Shown: positions 45,065-54,666, counted from the stretch's first letter. The stretch is 64,000 nt of DNA from JAMHZE01 sp964424715 (GCA_964424715.1 CAYRJW010000002.1:4220-68219), one strand, 5' to 3'. Notes: generated by a model not told the origin, from the letters alone. Numbers and translations: made by a program.

Positions 45065-46915
45065 ATGGTAAGATCAACCGAAAATGATATTGATGGTATC
45101 AGCGATAAAGGTGGCTCGCGTGAAGTGATCGCTACTGATGGTTCGCCGCTTTCATCCTCTGAAGCACTTGTTCCTCAGGCGCCGGAGGGGGAGCTTGATG
45201 CTGGCGAAAAATCTAAGGTTCGCGTTCCGCTCGGTCAGAAGCTCATAGAAAAAAATCTTATCACTAAAGATCAGCTGGAAATAGCGCTGAAGATACAGCG
45301 CGAGACCAACCCGAATACAATGATAGGCCAGATACTTATCGAAATGGGGCTGGTCACTGAACATACCATCGCCGATATCCTCTCCGAGAATTCCGGTTTG
45401 AGGAAGTTCGATCTCAAGAAAAATATAATCGACCCTAACCTTACCAAACAGGTCCCGAAAGAGGTCGTCACCAGATACAAGGCAATGCCGGTATTGCTTG
45501 AGAACAGCGTTATCTACGTTGCCATGACAGATGTCTACAACGTCCTCGCGCTTGATCGTATCCGCCGTTATTTCCCCAAGCGCTACGATGTGCGCCCGGT
45601 CCACGCCAGCGAAAAAGATCTCAGCGATATAATCACCAACAATTATGAATTTGAACTTTCCATTGAAGGTATCCTGCGCGAGATGGAGGCTTTAAGTCAG
45701 GAAGACACCAAGGGTCTTGCCATCAGCGCAAACCAGAAAGATAGCTACGTTAACCCGACAGTAAGGCTTATCGATGCTATCCTGATAGATGCCATTCAGG
45801 CGGGCGCTTCCGATATCCACTTCGAGCCGGAAGAACAATTCATCCGCCTGCGCTATCGTTTGGATGGTGTATTGCGCCTTATCCGTTCATTCCACAAAAG
45901 CTACTGGCCAGCAATCGTTGTGCGTATAAAAATCATCTCCGACATGAACATTGCCGAATCCCGCAATCCGCAGGATGGCCGTATCGTAATGAATGTGCTT
46001 GGCCGTGAGGTATCCTTCAGGGTAGCTGCGCAGCCTATCATTCACGGTGAGAACATAGTTCTGCGTATCCTTGATAAGCAGAAGGCATTGTTGCCTATGG
46101 AACAGCTCGGGTTTAGCGACTTTAACGTTAAATTACTTCAGAAGATGCTGAAACGTCCGGAAGGTATAATAATTGTTACCGGTCCTACGGGTTCGGGTAA
46201 ATCCACCACGCTTTATTCCATCCTGAATTTCATCAACACCATGGATGTCAACATCATGACACTGGAAGACCCGGTGGAATATTCCCTGCCGATAATCCGC
46301 CAGTCCAATGTGAAGGAAAATTCAGGGATGGATTTTGCATCCGGTGTTAAATCCATGTTGCGTCAGGATCCGGACATCATCTTCGTAGGCGAGGTGCGTG
46401 ACGAAGAAACGGCTACTATGGCCGTGCGTGCTGCCATGACAGGTCACCAGGTATATACATCGCTGCACACTAACGATGCCATCGGCGCGATAGCGCGTCT
46501 GGTGGATATTGGTGTAAGTCCGCGGATGCTTTCTGGTAATATAATAGGCATCATCGCACAAAGGCTTATCCGTAAATTATGCCCGCACTGCAAAAAACCG
46601 CATGAGGCGAATGATTTTGAATGTAAAGTGGCGGGGCTTGATACAAATAACCGTCCTACCGTTTACGAAAAAGGCGGATGTGAGAAATGTAATAATATCG
46701 GTTATAAAGGCCGTCTTGCGATATCAGAGATAATCATGGTAAATGAGGATATAGATGATCTTATATTCAAAGGTGCCAGCAAGATGGAGCTGCTGAACGC
46801 CGCTAAAAAAACTGACTTCAGGCCGATGACGGTTGATGCCATTGATAAATTCCTCAAAGGTGTCACTGATATAAATGAGGTTATGGATTCTGTCGATATG
46901 ACAAAATATTTATAA
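45065..46915 (+). CDS. GspE/PilB-type secretion/pilus assembly ATPase
   Basis: A 616-residue cytoplasmic hexameric ATPase. The N-terminal MshEN-type domain (about 55-200; VPLGQKLIEKNLITKDQLEIAL) is followed by the ATPase core with Walker A TGPTGSGKST, an Asp box (TLEDPVEY), Walker B (DPDIIFVGEVRD) and a His box. A tetracysteine zinc motif, CPHC ... CEKC, is present as in GspE and PilB. It heads a five-gene operon for a type IV pilus or type II secretion-like machine. Confidence 0.93.
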   Translation: MVRSTENDIDGISDKGGSREVIATDGSPLSSSEALVPQAPEGELDAGEKSKVRVPLGQKLIEKNLITKDQLEIALKIQRETNPNTMIGQILIEMGLVTEHTIADILSENSGLRKFDLKKNIIDPNLTKQVPKEVVTRYKAMPVLLENSVIYVAMTDVYNVLALDRIRRYFPKRYDVRPVHASEKDLSDIITNNYEFELSIEGILREMEALSQEDTKGLAISANQKDSYVNPTVRLIDAILIDAIQAGASDIHFEPEEQFIRLRYRLDGVLRLIRSFHKSYWPAIVVRIKIISDMNIAESRNPQDGRIVMNVLGREVSFRVAAQPIIHGENIVLRILDKQKALLPMEQLGFSDFNVKLLQKMLKRPEGIIIVTGPTGSGKSTTLYSILNFINTMDVNIMTLEDPVEYSLPIIRQSNVKENSGMDFASGVKSMLRQDPDIIFVGEVRDEETATMAVRAAMTGHQVYTSLHTNDAIGAIARLVDIGVSPRMLSGNIIGIIAQRLIRKLCPHCKKPHEANDFECKVAGLDTNNRPTVYEKGGCEKCNNIGYKGRLAISEIIMVNEDIDDLIFKGASKMELLNAAKKTDFRPMTVDAIDKFLKGVTDINEVMDSVDMTKYL

Positions 46916-46932
46916 ATATTTCGTGAGAGATA

Positions 46933-48135
46933 ATGGTTCTATACAGTTACATTGCTTTAGATAACGAGGGCAAGAAAACAAAAGGCAAAATAAATGCTGC
47001 CAACCCGAATGATCTTGAATCAAAGGTGAAAGAACTTCGCTATGACCTTATCGATTATAAAATAACCGTTGCCAAAAAATCTACACTCCGCAGGTCTATC
47101 AAGCCAAAGGATATGGTAATGTTTTGCGTTCACATGGAGGAGCTGGACAGGGCCGGTGTGCCCATACTGGATTCTCTGGTGGATCTGCGCGATACCACCG
47201 AGAGCGGCAAGATACGCGACCTCCTGACCGACCTTGTAGAATTCATCAAGGGAGGAGATCAACTTTCGTCTGCCCTTACTAAAAGGAAAGATGCATTCGA
47301 TGATCTTTTCTCAAGCCTTATTTCGGTAGGTGAGGAAACTGGTAATGTCGGTGATGCTTTCGGCCATCTTTCAAAGCACATAAAATGGCAGAGCGAATTC
47401 CGCCGCAAGATAAAAAAAGCCATTTCATACCCGATAGTCCTGATACTGGTGATGCTTCTCATGGTCACCTTCATGATGTTGGGTGTGGTACCAAAACTGG
47501 TCGGCTTCCTTCAGGCTCAGGGTTTTGCATTGCCTTTCTCTACAAAACTTCTTATCGCCTGTTCAAAGTTCTTTGTAAGTTACTGGTGGGCGGTATTTAT
47601 CTTTGTGTTCGCCGCGCCGATAATCTTCATCATGGCCTATAAACGCTCTATCACGTTCAAGCGTCACATGGATAGGGTATTCCTTAAAATGCCTTTTATG
47701 GGTCAGTTGATATTAAAAATAAACCTTGCGCGGTTCTGTAAATTCTTCTCACTTACATTCACCAGCGGCCTCGGTGTTCTGGAATCGCTGGAAATAGCTA
47801 AGCGGGTGGTATCCAATCTGGTGATAAAAGATTCCGTCGATGAGATAATACTGGCTATAAGCAATGGCTCTACCATTACGGAAGCCATTTCCACCCAGAA
47901 AAGATTTCCTAGTCTCGTGGTAAGAATGTTCCGTGTCGGCGAAGAAAGTGCTAACATGGAAAGGGCTCTTGCGAATGTGAATTTCTTTTTTGAGCGCGAG
48001 ATAGATGATGCGATAGAAACTCTGGTTGGTGCGGTGCAGCCATTGTTGCTTGGTGTAATGGGTGGTATATTAACATGGATAATCGCGGCGGTATTCGGGC
48101 CTATCTATGGTAGTTTTGGTAAAATGAAATTTTAA
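46933..48135 (+). CDS. GspF/PilC-type inner-membrane platform protein
   Basis: A 400-residue protein with two T2SSF domains (about 70-190 and 270-395) and three membrane helices. Segments typical of the family include SLISVGEETGNVGDAF and RMFRVGEESANMERAL. It anchors the ATPase and pseudopilus. It starts 17 bp after the ATPase gene. Confidence 0.93.
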   Translation: MVLYSYIALDNEGKKTKGKINAANPNDLESKVKELRYDLIDYKITVAKKSTLRRSIKPKDMVMFCVHMEELDRAGVPILDSLVDLRDTTESGKIRDLLTDLVEFIKGGDQLSSALTKRKDAFDDLFSSLISVGEETGNVGDAFGHLSKHIKWQSEFRRKIKKAISYPIVLILVMLLMVTFMMLGVVPKLVGFLQAQGFALPFSTKLLIACSKFFVSYWWAVFIFVFAAPIIFIMAYKRSITFKRHMDRVFLKMPFMGQLILKINLARFCKFFSLTFTSGLGVLESLEIAKRVVSNLVIKDSVDEIILAISNGSTITEAISTQKRFPSLVVRMFRVGEESANMERALANVNFFFEREIDDAIETLVGAVQPLLLGVMGGILTWIIAAVFGPIYGSFGKMKF

Positions 48136-48145
48136 TTAGTAAAGA

Positions 48146-49660
48146 ATGTTAAAGCAGGAAAAAAAATCTATAATTATCTCTCTGGGTGATGATGGCGCGA
48201 TCATCGGCTATTACAGCGGCAACAAGCTACTGCGCCGTATGTTCGTAACCAGCCCGACCTCGTCTGATTTTGTTGATGCCCTTAAACAGTTCGGTAAGGC
48301 CACCATCTACATCCTTCTCGATACTATCGACCAGAACTATATATTTTCTAACATCCCAAGCGTTGGCAAGGGCAGCGTCAATAAAATAATAAAAAGAAAG
48401 CTTGAAAGCGAGTTCGACCAGCATGATCTGAATTCCTATATTTTCCTGGGCAAGGAAAAAACCCCTACCAAGATAATGCTGCGCTATCTTTTCATTTCCA
48501 TAAGGAATTCAAACCCATTTAAAGTGTGGGTGGAAGCAGTAAGCAACCTGCCGAATGATTTTGGGGGCATCTATCTTGTCCCGCTGGAATCTGAAGTGTT
48601 CATCAACAAATTAAGGCAAGCGACCCACGGCGATAAGAAGACTACGCCTGATGAATGGGAGATACTTGTATCATATAACCGTGTTGGCGGGCTGCGTCAG
48701 GTGGTTCTTAAGAACGGGCGGTTGATATTCACCCGTATCTCGCAGGCGGTAAGCCTGCAAACACCTGATGCGGTCGGTAAAAGCGCCAGCCAGGAATCTG
48801 CCAATACGCTTGAATATATCCGCCGTATAGGTTTTTATGATCAGAATATTTCTATATATATAGTATCTTCCAAAGAATCATCTAACTTCATCGATATTCC
48901 GGGAGTTAAGACCAAGGATATCTACCATTATTCCCCATATGAACTGTCGCAGAAACTCGGCATAGAGCAATCCGCTCAGGAAAGTGATAAATTCGGCGAT
49001 GTTGTCTTTGCCACCAGCTTTATAAGCGGCGACAAGAAAATATTAAAAGTAGCCACACCTTACATGAAGCAGGCGCAGAGCCTTGTTTCTGCATCAAAAC
49101 TCCTTACGGCCATCAGTGCCGGGCTCATGGCGTTATTTGCCATAGGTTCGCTTTATATGTTGATAAGCGGCTATATAAAAACCGATGATATAAAAGATTC
49201 CGATGCAAAAATAAAGGTTAAGCTTATAGAGTTTGAGGGCCTGAAAAGCTTTGAGAAAGAATATGGGATCAAGCCTGAAAATCTTAAGGATGCAGTAAAA
49301 TTCAAGGAACTTTTTTCTAATAAGGATAAAAAATATTTTGATATAATAAAAAAATATAAGGAGGTCGATGTTTTCTCCAAAAATATAAAGTCCGTCAGTT
49401 TCATGCTGACTGACAAAGGCAAAGCTAACATCAACATCGCCGTAGTGTTCGACCTGAGCGAAGAGCTCAGTTATAGCGATATACTCGGTAAGTTTGAGCA
49501 ATATAAGGTCACTATCATAGGTGCATTTATTGGATACACCGTATCATTCAATGGCCTTCCTAGCGAAAGCGGTATAAAGGTCGATCTTGAAAATACAGAT
49601 AGCAACAAGGAAAGTATAAAAGAGATCATGGTCTCGATAAGCGATAAGGATCAAAGGTGA
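48146..49660 (+). CDS. PilM-PilN/GspL-like fusion protein
   Basis: A 504-residue bitopic protein. The cytoplasmic part (1-310) fits an actin-like PilM/GspL fold in outline (IIISLGDDGAIIGYYSG at the start). One membrane helix lies at about 320-345, and the periplasmic part (350-504) has a coiled coil and a ferredoxin-like pattern, as in PilN or the GspL C-terminus. Assignment relies on size, topology and operon position, as sequence similarity is weak. The stop overlaps the next GTG start. Confidence 0.65.
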   Translation: MLKQEKKSIIISLGDDGAIIGYYSGNKLLRRMFVTSPTSSDFVDALKQFGKATIYILLDTIDQNYIFSNIPSVGKGSVNKIIKRKLESEFDQHDLNSYIFLGKEKTPTKIMLRYLFISIRNSNPFKVWVEAVSNLPNDFGGIYLVPLESEVFINKLRQATHGDKKTTPDEWEILVSYNRVGGLRQVVLKNGRLIFTRISQAVSLQTPDAVGKSASQESANTLEYIRRIGFYDQNISIYIVSSKESSNFIDIPGVKTKDIYHYSPYELSQKLGIEQSAQESDKFGDVVFATSFISGDKKILKVATPYMKQAQSLVSASKLLTAISAGLMALFAIGSLYMLISGYIKTDDIKDSDAKIKVKLIEFEGLKSFEKEYGIKPENLKDAVKFKELFSNKDKKYFDIIKKYKEVDVFSKNIKSVSFMLTDKGKANINIAVVFDLSEELSYSDILGKFEQYKVTIIGAFIGYTVSFNGLPSESGIKVDLENTDSNKESIKEIMVSISDKDQR

Positions 49661-50346
49661 AAATAGAGCTTATAAAAAAACAGTTACAGTTAAAGGCCCT
49701 AAAGTTCCTGCCGGTGGTCGTGGTGCTGTTCGTTATTTTTATGGTCTCATATAATTACGCCTCATCCAATAAGGAAAAGATAACCGCCAATGAAAATAAA
49801 ATAAGGGGCCTTAATGCGCAGATAGAGCAGAGCAGGTCTGATTATGGTCAGTCAGAAAAACTTTTGAGCGAATATCTGATGATAAAAAAAGACAAGATGC
49901 CAACCCCGAGTGGCTATGCCGTAGGCCGTGACCGTTTAAAAGTACTATTGCCTGTGATACAGGAAATGAAGGGTCGTTATTTCTTTAAAAAACTCAATTT
50001 CTCTCTCTCGGAAATAAAAAAAGGTATCGCGCCTGGGGTGGTGAAGTTTGATATGTACCAGAACACTATCTCCATCGATTTCGCCGGTGCAACGGATGAA
50101 TTCGTATTATCCATGATAAACGATCTGAAGATATTACTTCCCGGCTATCTTAATGTTAGCGCATTAACCCTAGTAAGGGAGTTGGATATAAACCAGGAAA
50201 CTACAAATGGTTACCTTCCGGAGAACGGCTCCGCCATTGTAACTGGTTCTGTTGAGCTGGAATGGACGACCCTTGGCATGAGGGATGCCGTAATTGCTCC
50301 AGGTATTCCTGCCGTTCCTGCTGCGGTAAAACCTAACGGTATATAA
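49657..50346 (+). CDS. PilO/GspM-like assembly protein
   Basis: A 229-residue protein with a short cytoplasmic N-terminus, one membrane helix (about 17-36), a coiled coil (about 40-75) and a mixed alpha/beta periplasmic domain. This is the PilO/GspM layout. A GTG start overlaps the preceding stop (GTGA). The function would be to align the inner-membrane platform with the secretin. Confidence 0.65.
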   Translation: MKIELIKKQLQLKALKFLPVVVVLFVIFMVSYNYASSNKEKITANENKIRGLNAQIEQSRSDYGQSEKLLSEYLMIKKDKMPTPSGYAVGRDRLKVLLPVIQEMKGRYFFKKLNFSLSEIKKGIAPGVVKFDMYQNTISIDFAGATDEFVLSMINDLKILLPGYLNVSALTLVRELDINQETTNGYLPENGSAIVTGSVELEWTTLGMRDAVIAPGIPAVPAAVKPNGI

Positions 50347-50361
50347 AAAATAGATGACCAG

Positions 50362-51360
50362 ATGAAATATTTTCTTACATTGATCTTATTCTTCTTCTCA
50401 CTGGCTTCCATGGCGCAGGAGACTATTCCTTCTGTAACGGAAGATGAGGGTTTTATAGGTTTTGACGAAGATTATCCTGCACCTGTATCACCTCCGCAGG
50501 TACAGCCTCAAATGGTGCCGCAGCCACAATTACCGCCTCAGGAAGTAAAGACAGAGATGCCTGAACCGAAAAATGAAATAAAGCCAGAGATACCTCCGAT
50601 GCAGCCGGCACAAGTGGCTCCGCTGGCCGTAGCTCCTGTGCAACCACCACTTACCGGTGGAAGGGAGCCGTTTGATGGCAATAATTACGATACCCTGAAC
50701 CTTGATTTCCGCTCGCTTTTCTTTACCTCAGAGCAGACCGATATGTTCTATAATAAGCTGAAAAAATTCCGCCAGACCGGTATTATCCAGCAGCCGGGCT
50801 ATAAGCTCACGCAGGATGCATCAGGTAAGCCGGGGGTAATGGAAAAGCCATTCGTATATAAATCCTTTTATCTCGGTTCAATATTATTTTCTGACAATAA
50901 TGACTGGACCATCTGGATGAATGGACAGAGGCTAAGGAAAGAGAGCAACCAGTCTGAGGTTGAAGTTATCGAGATCAATAGAAATGCAGGAACATTTCTG
51001 TTCAGCTCTGAAAATATAGATCAGTACATTAAAGACTATGGAGATGTAAAACAGATAAAAAAATCTGATCTAGATGAAGGTTGGAGCCGTGTTTCTGACG
51101 ATGGCAACATTAAACTTTCTACCACTAAAGGTTTGGTGCAGTTCAAACTGAAGAATAACCAGTCATTCATTCTCAGCGAACTAAGGATAATAGAAGGAAA
51201 ATACATTGCGCCTGCTGTTGACACCTCTGTGCCTGAAATATCCCTTCCGGAAGAGACCTCTCCACCGGTGACCAGCCCATATGATGATAACACTAAAAAT
51301 GATCTTGATTCCCTCGCTCCGCAAGCTGGCATGGAGATAGAGGTTTATTCCGCAGAGTAG
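50362..51360 (+). CDS. Exported Pro-rich protein with GspB/PilP-like domain
   Basis: A 332-residue protein with a signal peptide (cleavage near SMAQ), a Pro/Gln/Glu-rich linker (about 35-105), and a domain at about 165-225 (YLGSILFSDNNDWTIWMNGQRL ... VIEINRNAGTFLF, written here in parts) that resembles the GspB/GspC/PilP homology region binding the secretin. A Ser/Pro-rich tail follows. It closes the operon. No secretin or pilin gene is seen nearby. Confidence 0.6.
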   Translation: MKYFLTLILFFFSLASMAQETIPSVTEDEGFIGFDEDYPAPVSPPQVQPQMVPQPQLPPQEVKTEMPEPKNEIKPEIPPMQPAQVAPLAVAPVQPPLTGGREPFDGNNYDTLNLDFRSLFFTSEQTDMFYNKLKKFRQTGIIQQPGYKLTQDASGKPGVMEKPFVYKSFYLGSILFSDNNDWTIWMNGQRLRKESNQSEVEVIEINRNAGTFLFSSENIDQYIKDYGDVKQIKKSDLDEGWSRVSDDGNIKLSTTKGLVQFKLKNNQSFILSELRIIEGKYIAPAVDTSVPEISLPEETSPPVTSPYDDNTKNDLDSLAPQAGMEIEVYSAE

Positions 51361-51379
51361 CCGTAATATCTGTTATAAT

Positions 51380-52126
51380 TTATTCTTCGAGAAATTTTCC
51401 GCCCAGTTCAACGACCATTGCTTCTATCTTCTTCGCTGTACTGTTAACGGCGTCCTTGTCAGTGGAGCGCACCACCAGGCTTACTGCATATTTCCCCTTA
51501 TACACATATGGATAGCTTCCAATATCAGTGTCCATATTATCATTCTGTATCTCAGTGAGTTTTGCGGCAAGGTTACCTTCCACAAGGTCGCAATAGATGG
51601 TCTTTGAATGTATCTTCCGGCCCTTTTGTAATGACTGGCTGGCGTAATCGAACATCACCTGCATTATGCTTGGTATTCCTGCCAGCACGAAAACATTTTC
51701 GATCTTGCAGCCGGGGGCGGCGGTGAGGGGGTTTTCTACCAGTTCCGCGCCTGCCGGGAATTTAGCCATGCGAAGTCTTGCATCATTCAGATCAGAACCG
51801 CGTTCCCTGTAATATTCTTCCAGCTTGGCGCGGGCGAGGGGGTGTTCTTCCACCGGAACGCCGAACGCTTTTGCGACAGCCTCAACCGTTATATCATCGT
51901 GGGTGGGACCGATACCGCCGGTGGTGAATACATAGTCATGTTTTTTACGCAATTCATTAAGCGCAGAAACGATCTCGTCCTGAATATCTCTTACAACGCG
52001 GGCCTCAACAAAAGTTATACCCATGCCAGCCAGTTTCTTGGCGATGTAATTGAGATTCTTATCACTGGTTTTTCCGGAGAGTATCTCGTTCCCGATAACC
52101 AAAAGACTTGCAGTTTTATTTTTCAT
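51380..52126 (-). CDS. CinA-like molybdopterin-binding domain protein
   Basis: A 248-residue protein consisting of the MoCF/CinA N-terminal domain (VIGNEILSGKTSDKN, TTGGIGPTHDDITVEAVAKA, NPLTAAPGC). The C-terminal NMN-deamidase (PncC) domain of full CinA (about 410 aa) is absent. Such short proteins are common in alphaproteobacteria; the likely activity is a COG1058-type nucleotide pyrophosphatase, but this is not certain. Confidence 0.88.
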   Translation of the reverse strand: MKNKTASLLVIGNEILSGKTSDKNLNYIAKKLAGMGITFVEARVVRDIQDEIVSALNELRKKHDYVFTTGGIGPTHDDITVEAVAKAFGVPVEEHPLARAKLEEYYRERGSDLNDARLRMAKFPAGAELVENPLTAAPGCKIENVFVLAGIPSIMQVMFDYASQSLQKGRKIHSKTIYCDLVEGNLAAKLTEIQNDNMDTDIGSYPYVYKGKYAVSLVVRSTDKDAVNSTAKKIEAMVVELGGKFLEE

Positions 52127-52172
52127 AGGTCAAAATTTCCATAAGTCTGATACTACACAAAATAAGGACCTT

Positions 52173-52517
52173 ATGCAACCCATCTTAATCCCATTCACCA
52201 CCATAGGGCTTTTAACGCTATCAAATATATTCATGACCTTTGCTTGGTACGGGCATCTGAAATATAAATCCTCACCTCTTCTTCTGGTGATATTTATAAG
52301 CTGGGGGATAGCCTTCTTTGAGTATTGCCTGCAGGTTCCCGCCAACAGGATGGGCCACGGCTATTTCACCGCCGCCCAGTTAAAGACCATACAGGAGATA
52401 ATAACCCTGATAGTTTTTTCATTATTTTCCATTTTCTATCTGAATGAACCGCTTAAATGGAATTATTTTGTTGGATTTATCTTTTTGATAATAGGTGCTT
52501 ATTTTATATTTATGTGA
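52173..52517 (+). CDS. DUF486/DMT-like small membrane protein
   Basis: A 114-residue protein with four membrane helices. LSNIFMTFAWYGHLK and SWGIAFFEYCLQVPANRMGH are the hallmarks of the DUF486 family. ATG 52173 with AAGGA upstream is preferred over the open frame that starts at 52050. It is related to small multidrug-type transporters, but its substrate is unknown. Confidence 0.9.
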   Translation: MQPILIPFTTIGLLTLSNIFMTFAWYGHLKYKSSPLLLVIFISWGIAFFEYCLQVPANRMGHGYFTAAQLKTIQEIITLIVFSLFSIFYLNEPLKWNYFVGFIFLIIGAYFIFM

Positions 52518-52538
52518 ACTGCTGGTCCTTAACAATAT

Positions 52539-52588
52539 AATTCCTATTGACATACTAGAGATTAATCTCTATAAACTCACTAGGAATT
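52539..52588 (+). promoter_or_regulatory. Promoter with nested operator of the Rrf2 gene
   Basis: A -35 TTGACA (52547-52552) and -10 TATAAA (52570-52575) are separated by 17 bp. A perfect 16-bp palindrome TAGAGATTAATCTCTA (52556-52571) fills the spacer and touches the -10. An outer inverted pair AATTCCTA (52539-52546)/TAGGAATT (52581-52588) encloses the whole promoter. The arrangement fits autorepression by the Rrf2 protein encoded next. Confidence 0.8.
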
Positions 52589-52621
52589 AATGAAACTGAC
52601 CTAAAAACAGGAAGGATTATT

Positions 52622-53038
52622 ATGTTATCAATGAAAGCCAAATACGCGATCAGGGCATTAAGCGTTCTTGCCCGGAACGAGAAGAAAACGCTTTCGATAA
52701 AAGATATCGCTGAGGAAGCAGAAGTGCCTCAGAAATTCCTNNNNNNNNNNCTGGAAAGTATTTTGCTTGAGCTGAAGCATCACGGGCTTGTTGATAGCAA
52801 GCGCGGTATCTTCGGTGGATATTTTCTGAGCAAGCCTGCGAAGCAGATAAGTGTGGGGAATATAATCAGGTATATAGATGGCCCGCTGGCGCCAATTAGA
52901 TGTGCAAGCGTTACCGCCTATAAAAAATGCGATGACTGTCCGAACGAGAAAAAATGCATGCTCCATCATGTTATGGTGGATGTGCGTAACGCTATGGCGG
53001 ATGTTCTCGATAACAAGACAATAAAAGATATGATTTAG
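52622..53038 (+). CDS. Rrf2-family regulator of the sulfate-uptake locus (10-N gap inside)
   Basis: A protein of about 135 residues. The winged helix starts MKAKYAIRALSVLAR and continues IKDIAEEAEVPQKFLESILLELKHHGLV. The N run splits QKF-L/LES; the flanks (CCT and CTG) fit simple overlap of the same Leu codon, so no residue need be missing. Cysteines in CASVTAYKKCDDC...C resemble the Fe-S or thiol-sensing cluster of IscR/CymR-type proteins. It probably senses sulfur or cysteine status and controls the genes downstream. Confidence 0.88.
   Translation: MLSMKAKYAIRALSVLARNEKKTLSIKDIAEEAEVPQKFXXXXLESILLELKHHGLVDSKRGIFGGYFLSKPAKQISVGNIIRYIDGPLAPIRCASVTAYKKCDDCPNEKKCMLHHVMVDVRNAMADVLDNKTIKDMI
52741..52750. 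other. Assembly gap (10 N) in Rrf2 gene
   Basis: Contig ends appear to overlap by two bases (CT), so the true gap is probably zero or negative. Confidence 0.8.
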
Positions 53039-53046
53039 GAGATAAA

Positions 53047-53220
53047 ATGGTAAATATAAACACAGAGATACAAGCAAAAGATGGCGGTCAGAAGCTATCC
53101 CTCATCAATTTTATAGATTTTACGATAAAAGAAATGAAATATGGTGAGATTCAGCTGGTCATTCACGATGAAAAGGTCGTTGAGATCAAGAAGACCGAGA
53201 AATTCCGTTTCCTCACTTAA
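53047..53220 (+). CDS. YezD-like (DUF2292) small protein
   Basis: A 57-residue protein, 8 bp after the Rrf2 gene. MKYGEIQLVIHDEKVVEIKKTEKFR matches the DUF2292/YezD pattern (YG-x-I-x-L-I-x-H-x-x-x-V-x-x-I-x-x-x-E-K) in parts. Such proteins are often encoded beside sulfur assimilation and sulfate/sulfonate transport genes. The biochemical role is unknown. The ribosome site is AGGAG. Confidence 0.88.
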   Translation: MVNINTEIQAKDGGQKLSLINFIDFTIKEMKYGEIQLVIHDEKVVEIKKTEKFRFLT

Positions 53221-53294
53221 GGAATGGATACTAACACCTACCGGACCACCGGAGGCAACTTTTAAAACTTATAAAATAAATTAAGGAAATTGCC

Positions 53295-54656
53295 ATGATA
53301 CCAAAAAAACTAACGATAGCAGCTCTGGCGCTGTTACTCACAAGCACATCCGCATTTGCTGATGATATTGCCACGCAAAAGCAGCTGGCCGCATTACAGC
53401 AGCAGATAAAGCAACTGCAGGAACAGCTCAACCTTCTGCAGCGCAAGCAGGAAGTGGCCGAAGAGATAACCGCCGGTAACAACCAGAAATTCGCCACGGT
53501 GGAATTCAGCAATAAGGGACTGAACATCCAGTCGCCTGATAAGCAATATGCCCTAAAAATAAAAGGCTATGTCCAGGCCGATACCCGCAAATATATAGAT
53601 GATGCCTCCAATAATGGTGACACATCCCTTATCCGCGGTGCCCGCCCTACATTCGATCTGAAACTGCCAAATGGTTTTTCCGCAAGGTTAACTACTGATT
53701 TTGGTGGAACTTCCGTTAAGCTGGTTGATGCCTATACTGACTGGAAGGCCCGCGATGAACTTACACTCCGTGCCGGTAAATTCAAGGCTCCGCTTGGACT
53801 TGAAAAATGGCAATCCGATACTGAAGGCCTGTTTATAGAGCGTGGTCTGCCTGCTAACTTTACCACTTCACGTGATATAGGCTTTGGTGCATACGGAGAA
53901 CTTGTCCCTGCAGTACTGGAATACCAGCTTGCCCTTACAGATGGCGGTGCTGAAGGTGCTGATATAACTGGTGATACAAGCGGTGGCAAAGACTTCACCG
54001 GCCGTATCTTCGCTCAGCCATTCAAGAATTCCGACATTCCTGCGCTACAAGGCGTAGGCATTGGTTTTGCAGGTTCAGTAGGGCAGAGGGATGGTACAAC
54101 TACCAATACTGAGCTTACCACTGGCTATAAAACCACCGGCCAGAATAACTTCTTCACTTATTCCACCGGAACTTTCGGCAACGGTAAAGCTACAAAAATA
54201 AACCCGCAGGCATGGTATTATAACGGCCCGTTAAGTGTGCTGGCTGAATATCTTTCTTCCGAGGTGGATGTGCGTAACGGCGCCACTAACGGTAGCCTTA
54301 AGCATGATGCATACTCAACCGTACTTACTTATGTACTCACCGGTGAGGATGCCGCTTTTGATGGAGTAAAACCATCAGCCGATTTCAGCCTTGATAAAGG
54401 CACCTGGGGCGCATTCGAACTTGCCGGCAGGATAGGCGCGCTTGATATCGATGATGCCGCCTTCGGTACTTTTGCAAGCATAGCAACCTCCGCAACCTCG
54501 GTTGATGAGAAGGTGTTCGGCCTGAACTGGTATCTGAGCCAGAACCTGAAGATCCAGCTTGATTATGCTCATAACAGCTTTGAAGGCGGTGCTGCCGGCG
54601 GTTTGGACAGACCGGATGAAAAGGTTGTGTTGGCAAGAGTGCAGTTTAAATTTTAA
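53295..54656 (+). CDS. OprP/OprO-type anion porin
   Basis: A 453-residue outer-membrane protein with a signal peptide (cleavage near AFAD), an N-terminal coiled coil (QLAALQQQIKQLQEQLNLLQ), and a 16-strand-type barrel of the phosphate-selective porin family ending VLARVQFKF with terminal Phe. Its place between a sulfur regulator and the sulfate ABC operon suggests a sulfate channel. Substrate choice is inferred from context. Confidence 0.88.
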   Translation: MIPKKLTIAALALLLTSTSAFADDIATQKQLAALQQQIKQLQEQLNLLQRKQEVAEEITAGNNQKFATVEFSNKGLNIQSPDKQYALKIKGYVQADTRKYIDDASNNGDTSLIRGARPTFDLKLPNGFSARLTTDFGGTSVKLVDAYTDWKARDELTLRAGKFKAPLGLEKWQSDTEGLFIERGLPANFTTSRDIGFGAYGELVPAVLEYQLALTDGGAEGADITGDTSGGKDFTGRIFAQPFKNSDIPALQGVGIGFAGSVGQRDGTTTNTELTTGYKTTGQNNFFTYSTGTFGNGKATKINPQAWYYNGPLSVLAEYLSSEVDVRNGATNGSLKHDAYSTVLTYVLTGEDAAFDGVKPSADFSLDKGTWGAFELAGRIGALDIDDAAFGTFASIATSATSVDEKVFGLNWYLSQNLKIQLDYAHNSFEGGAAGGLDRPDEKVVLARVQFKF

Positions 54657-54666
54657 TTAATAATAA

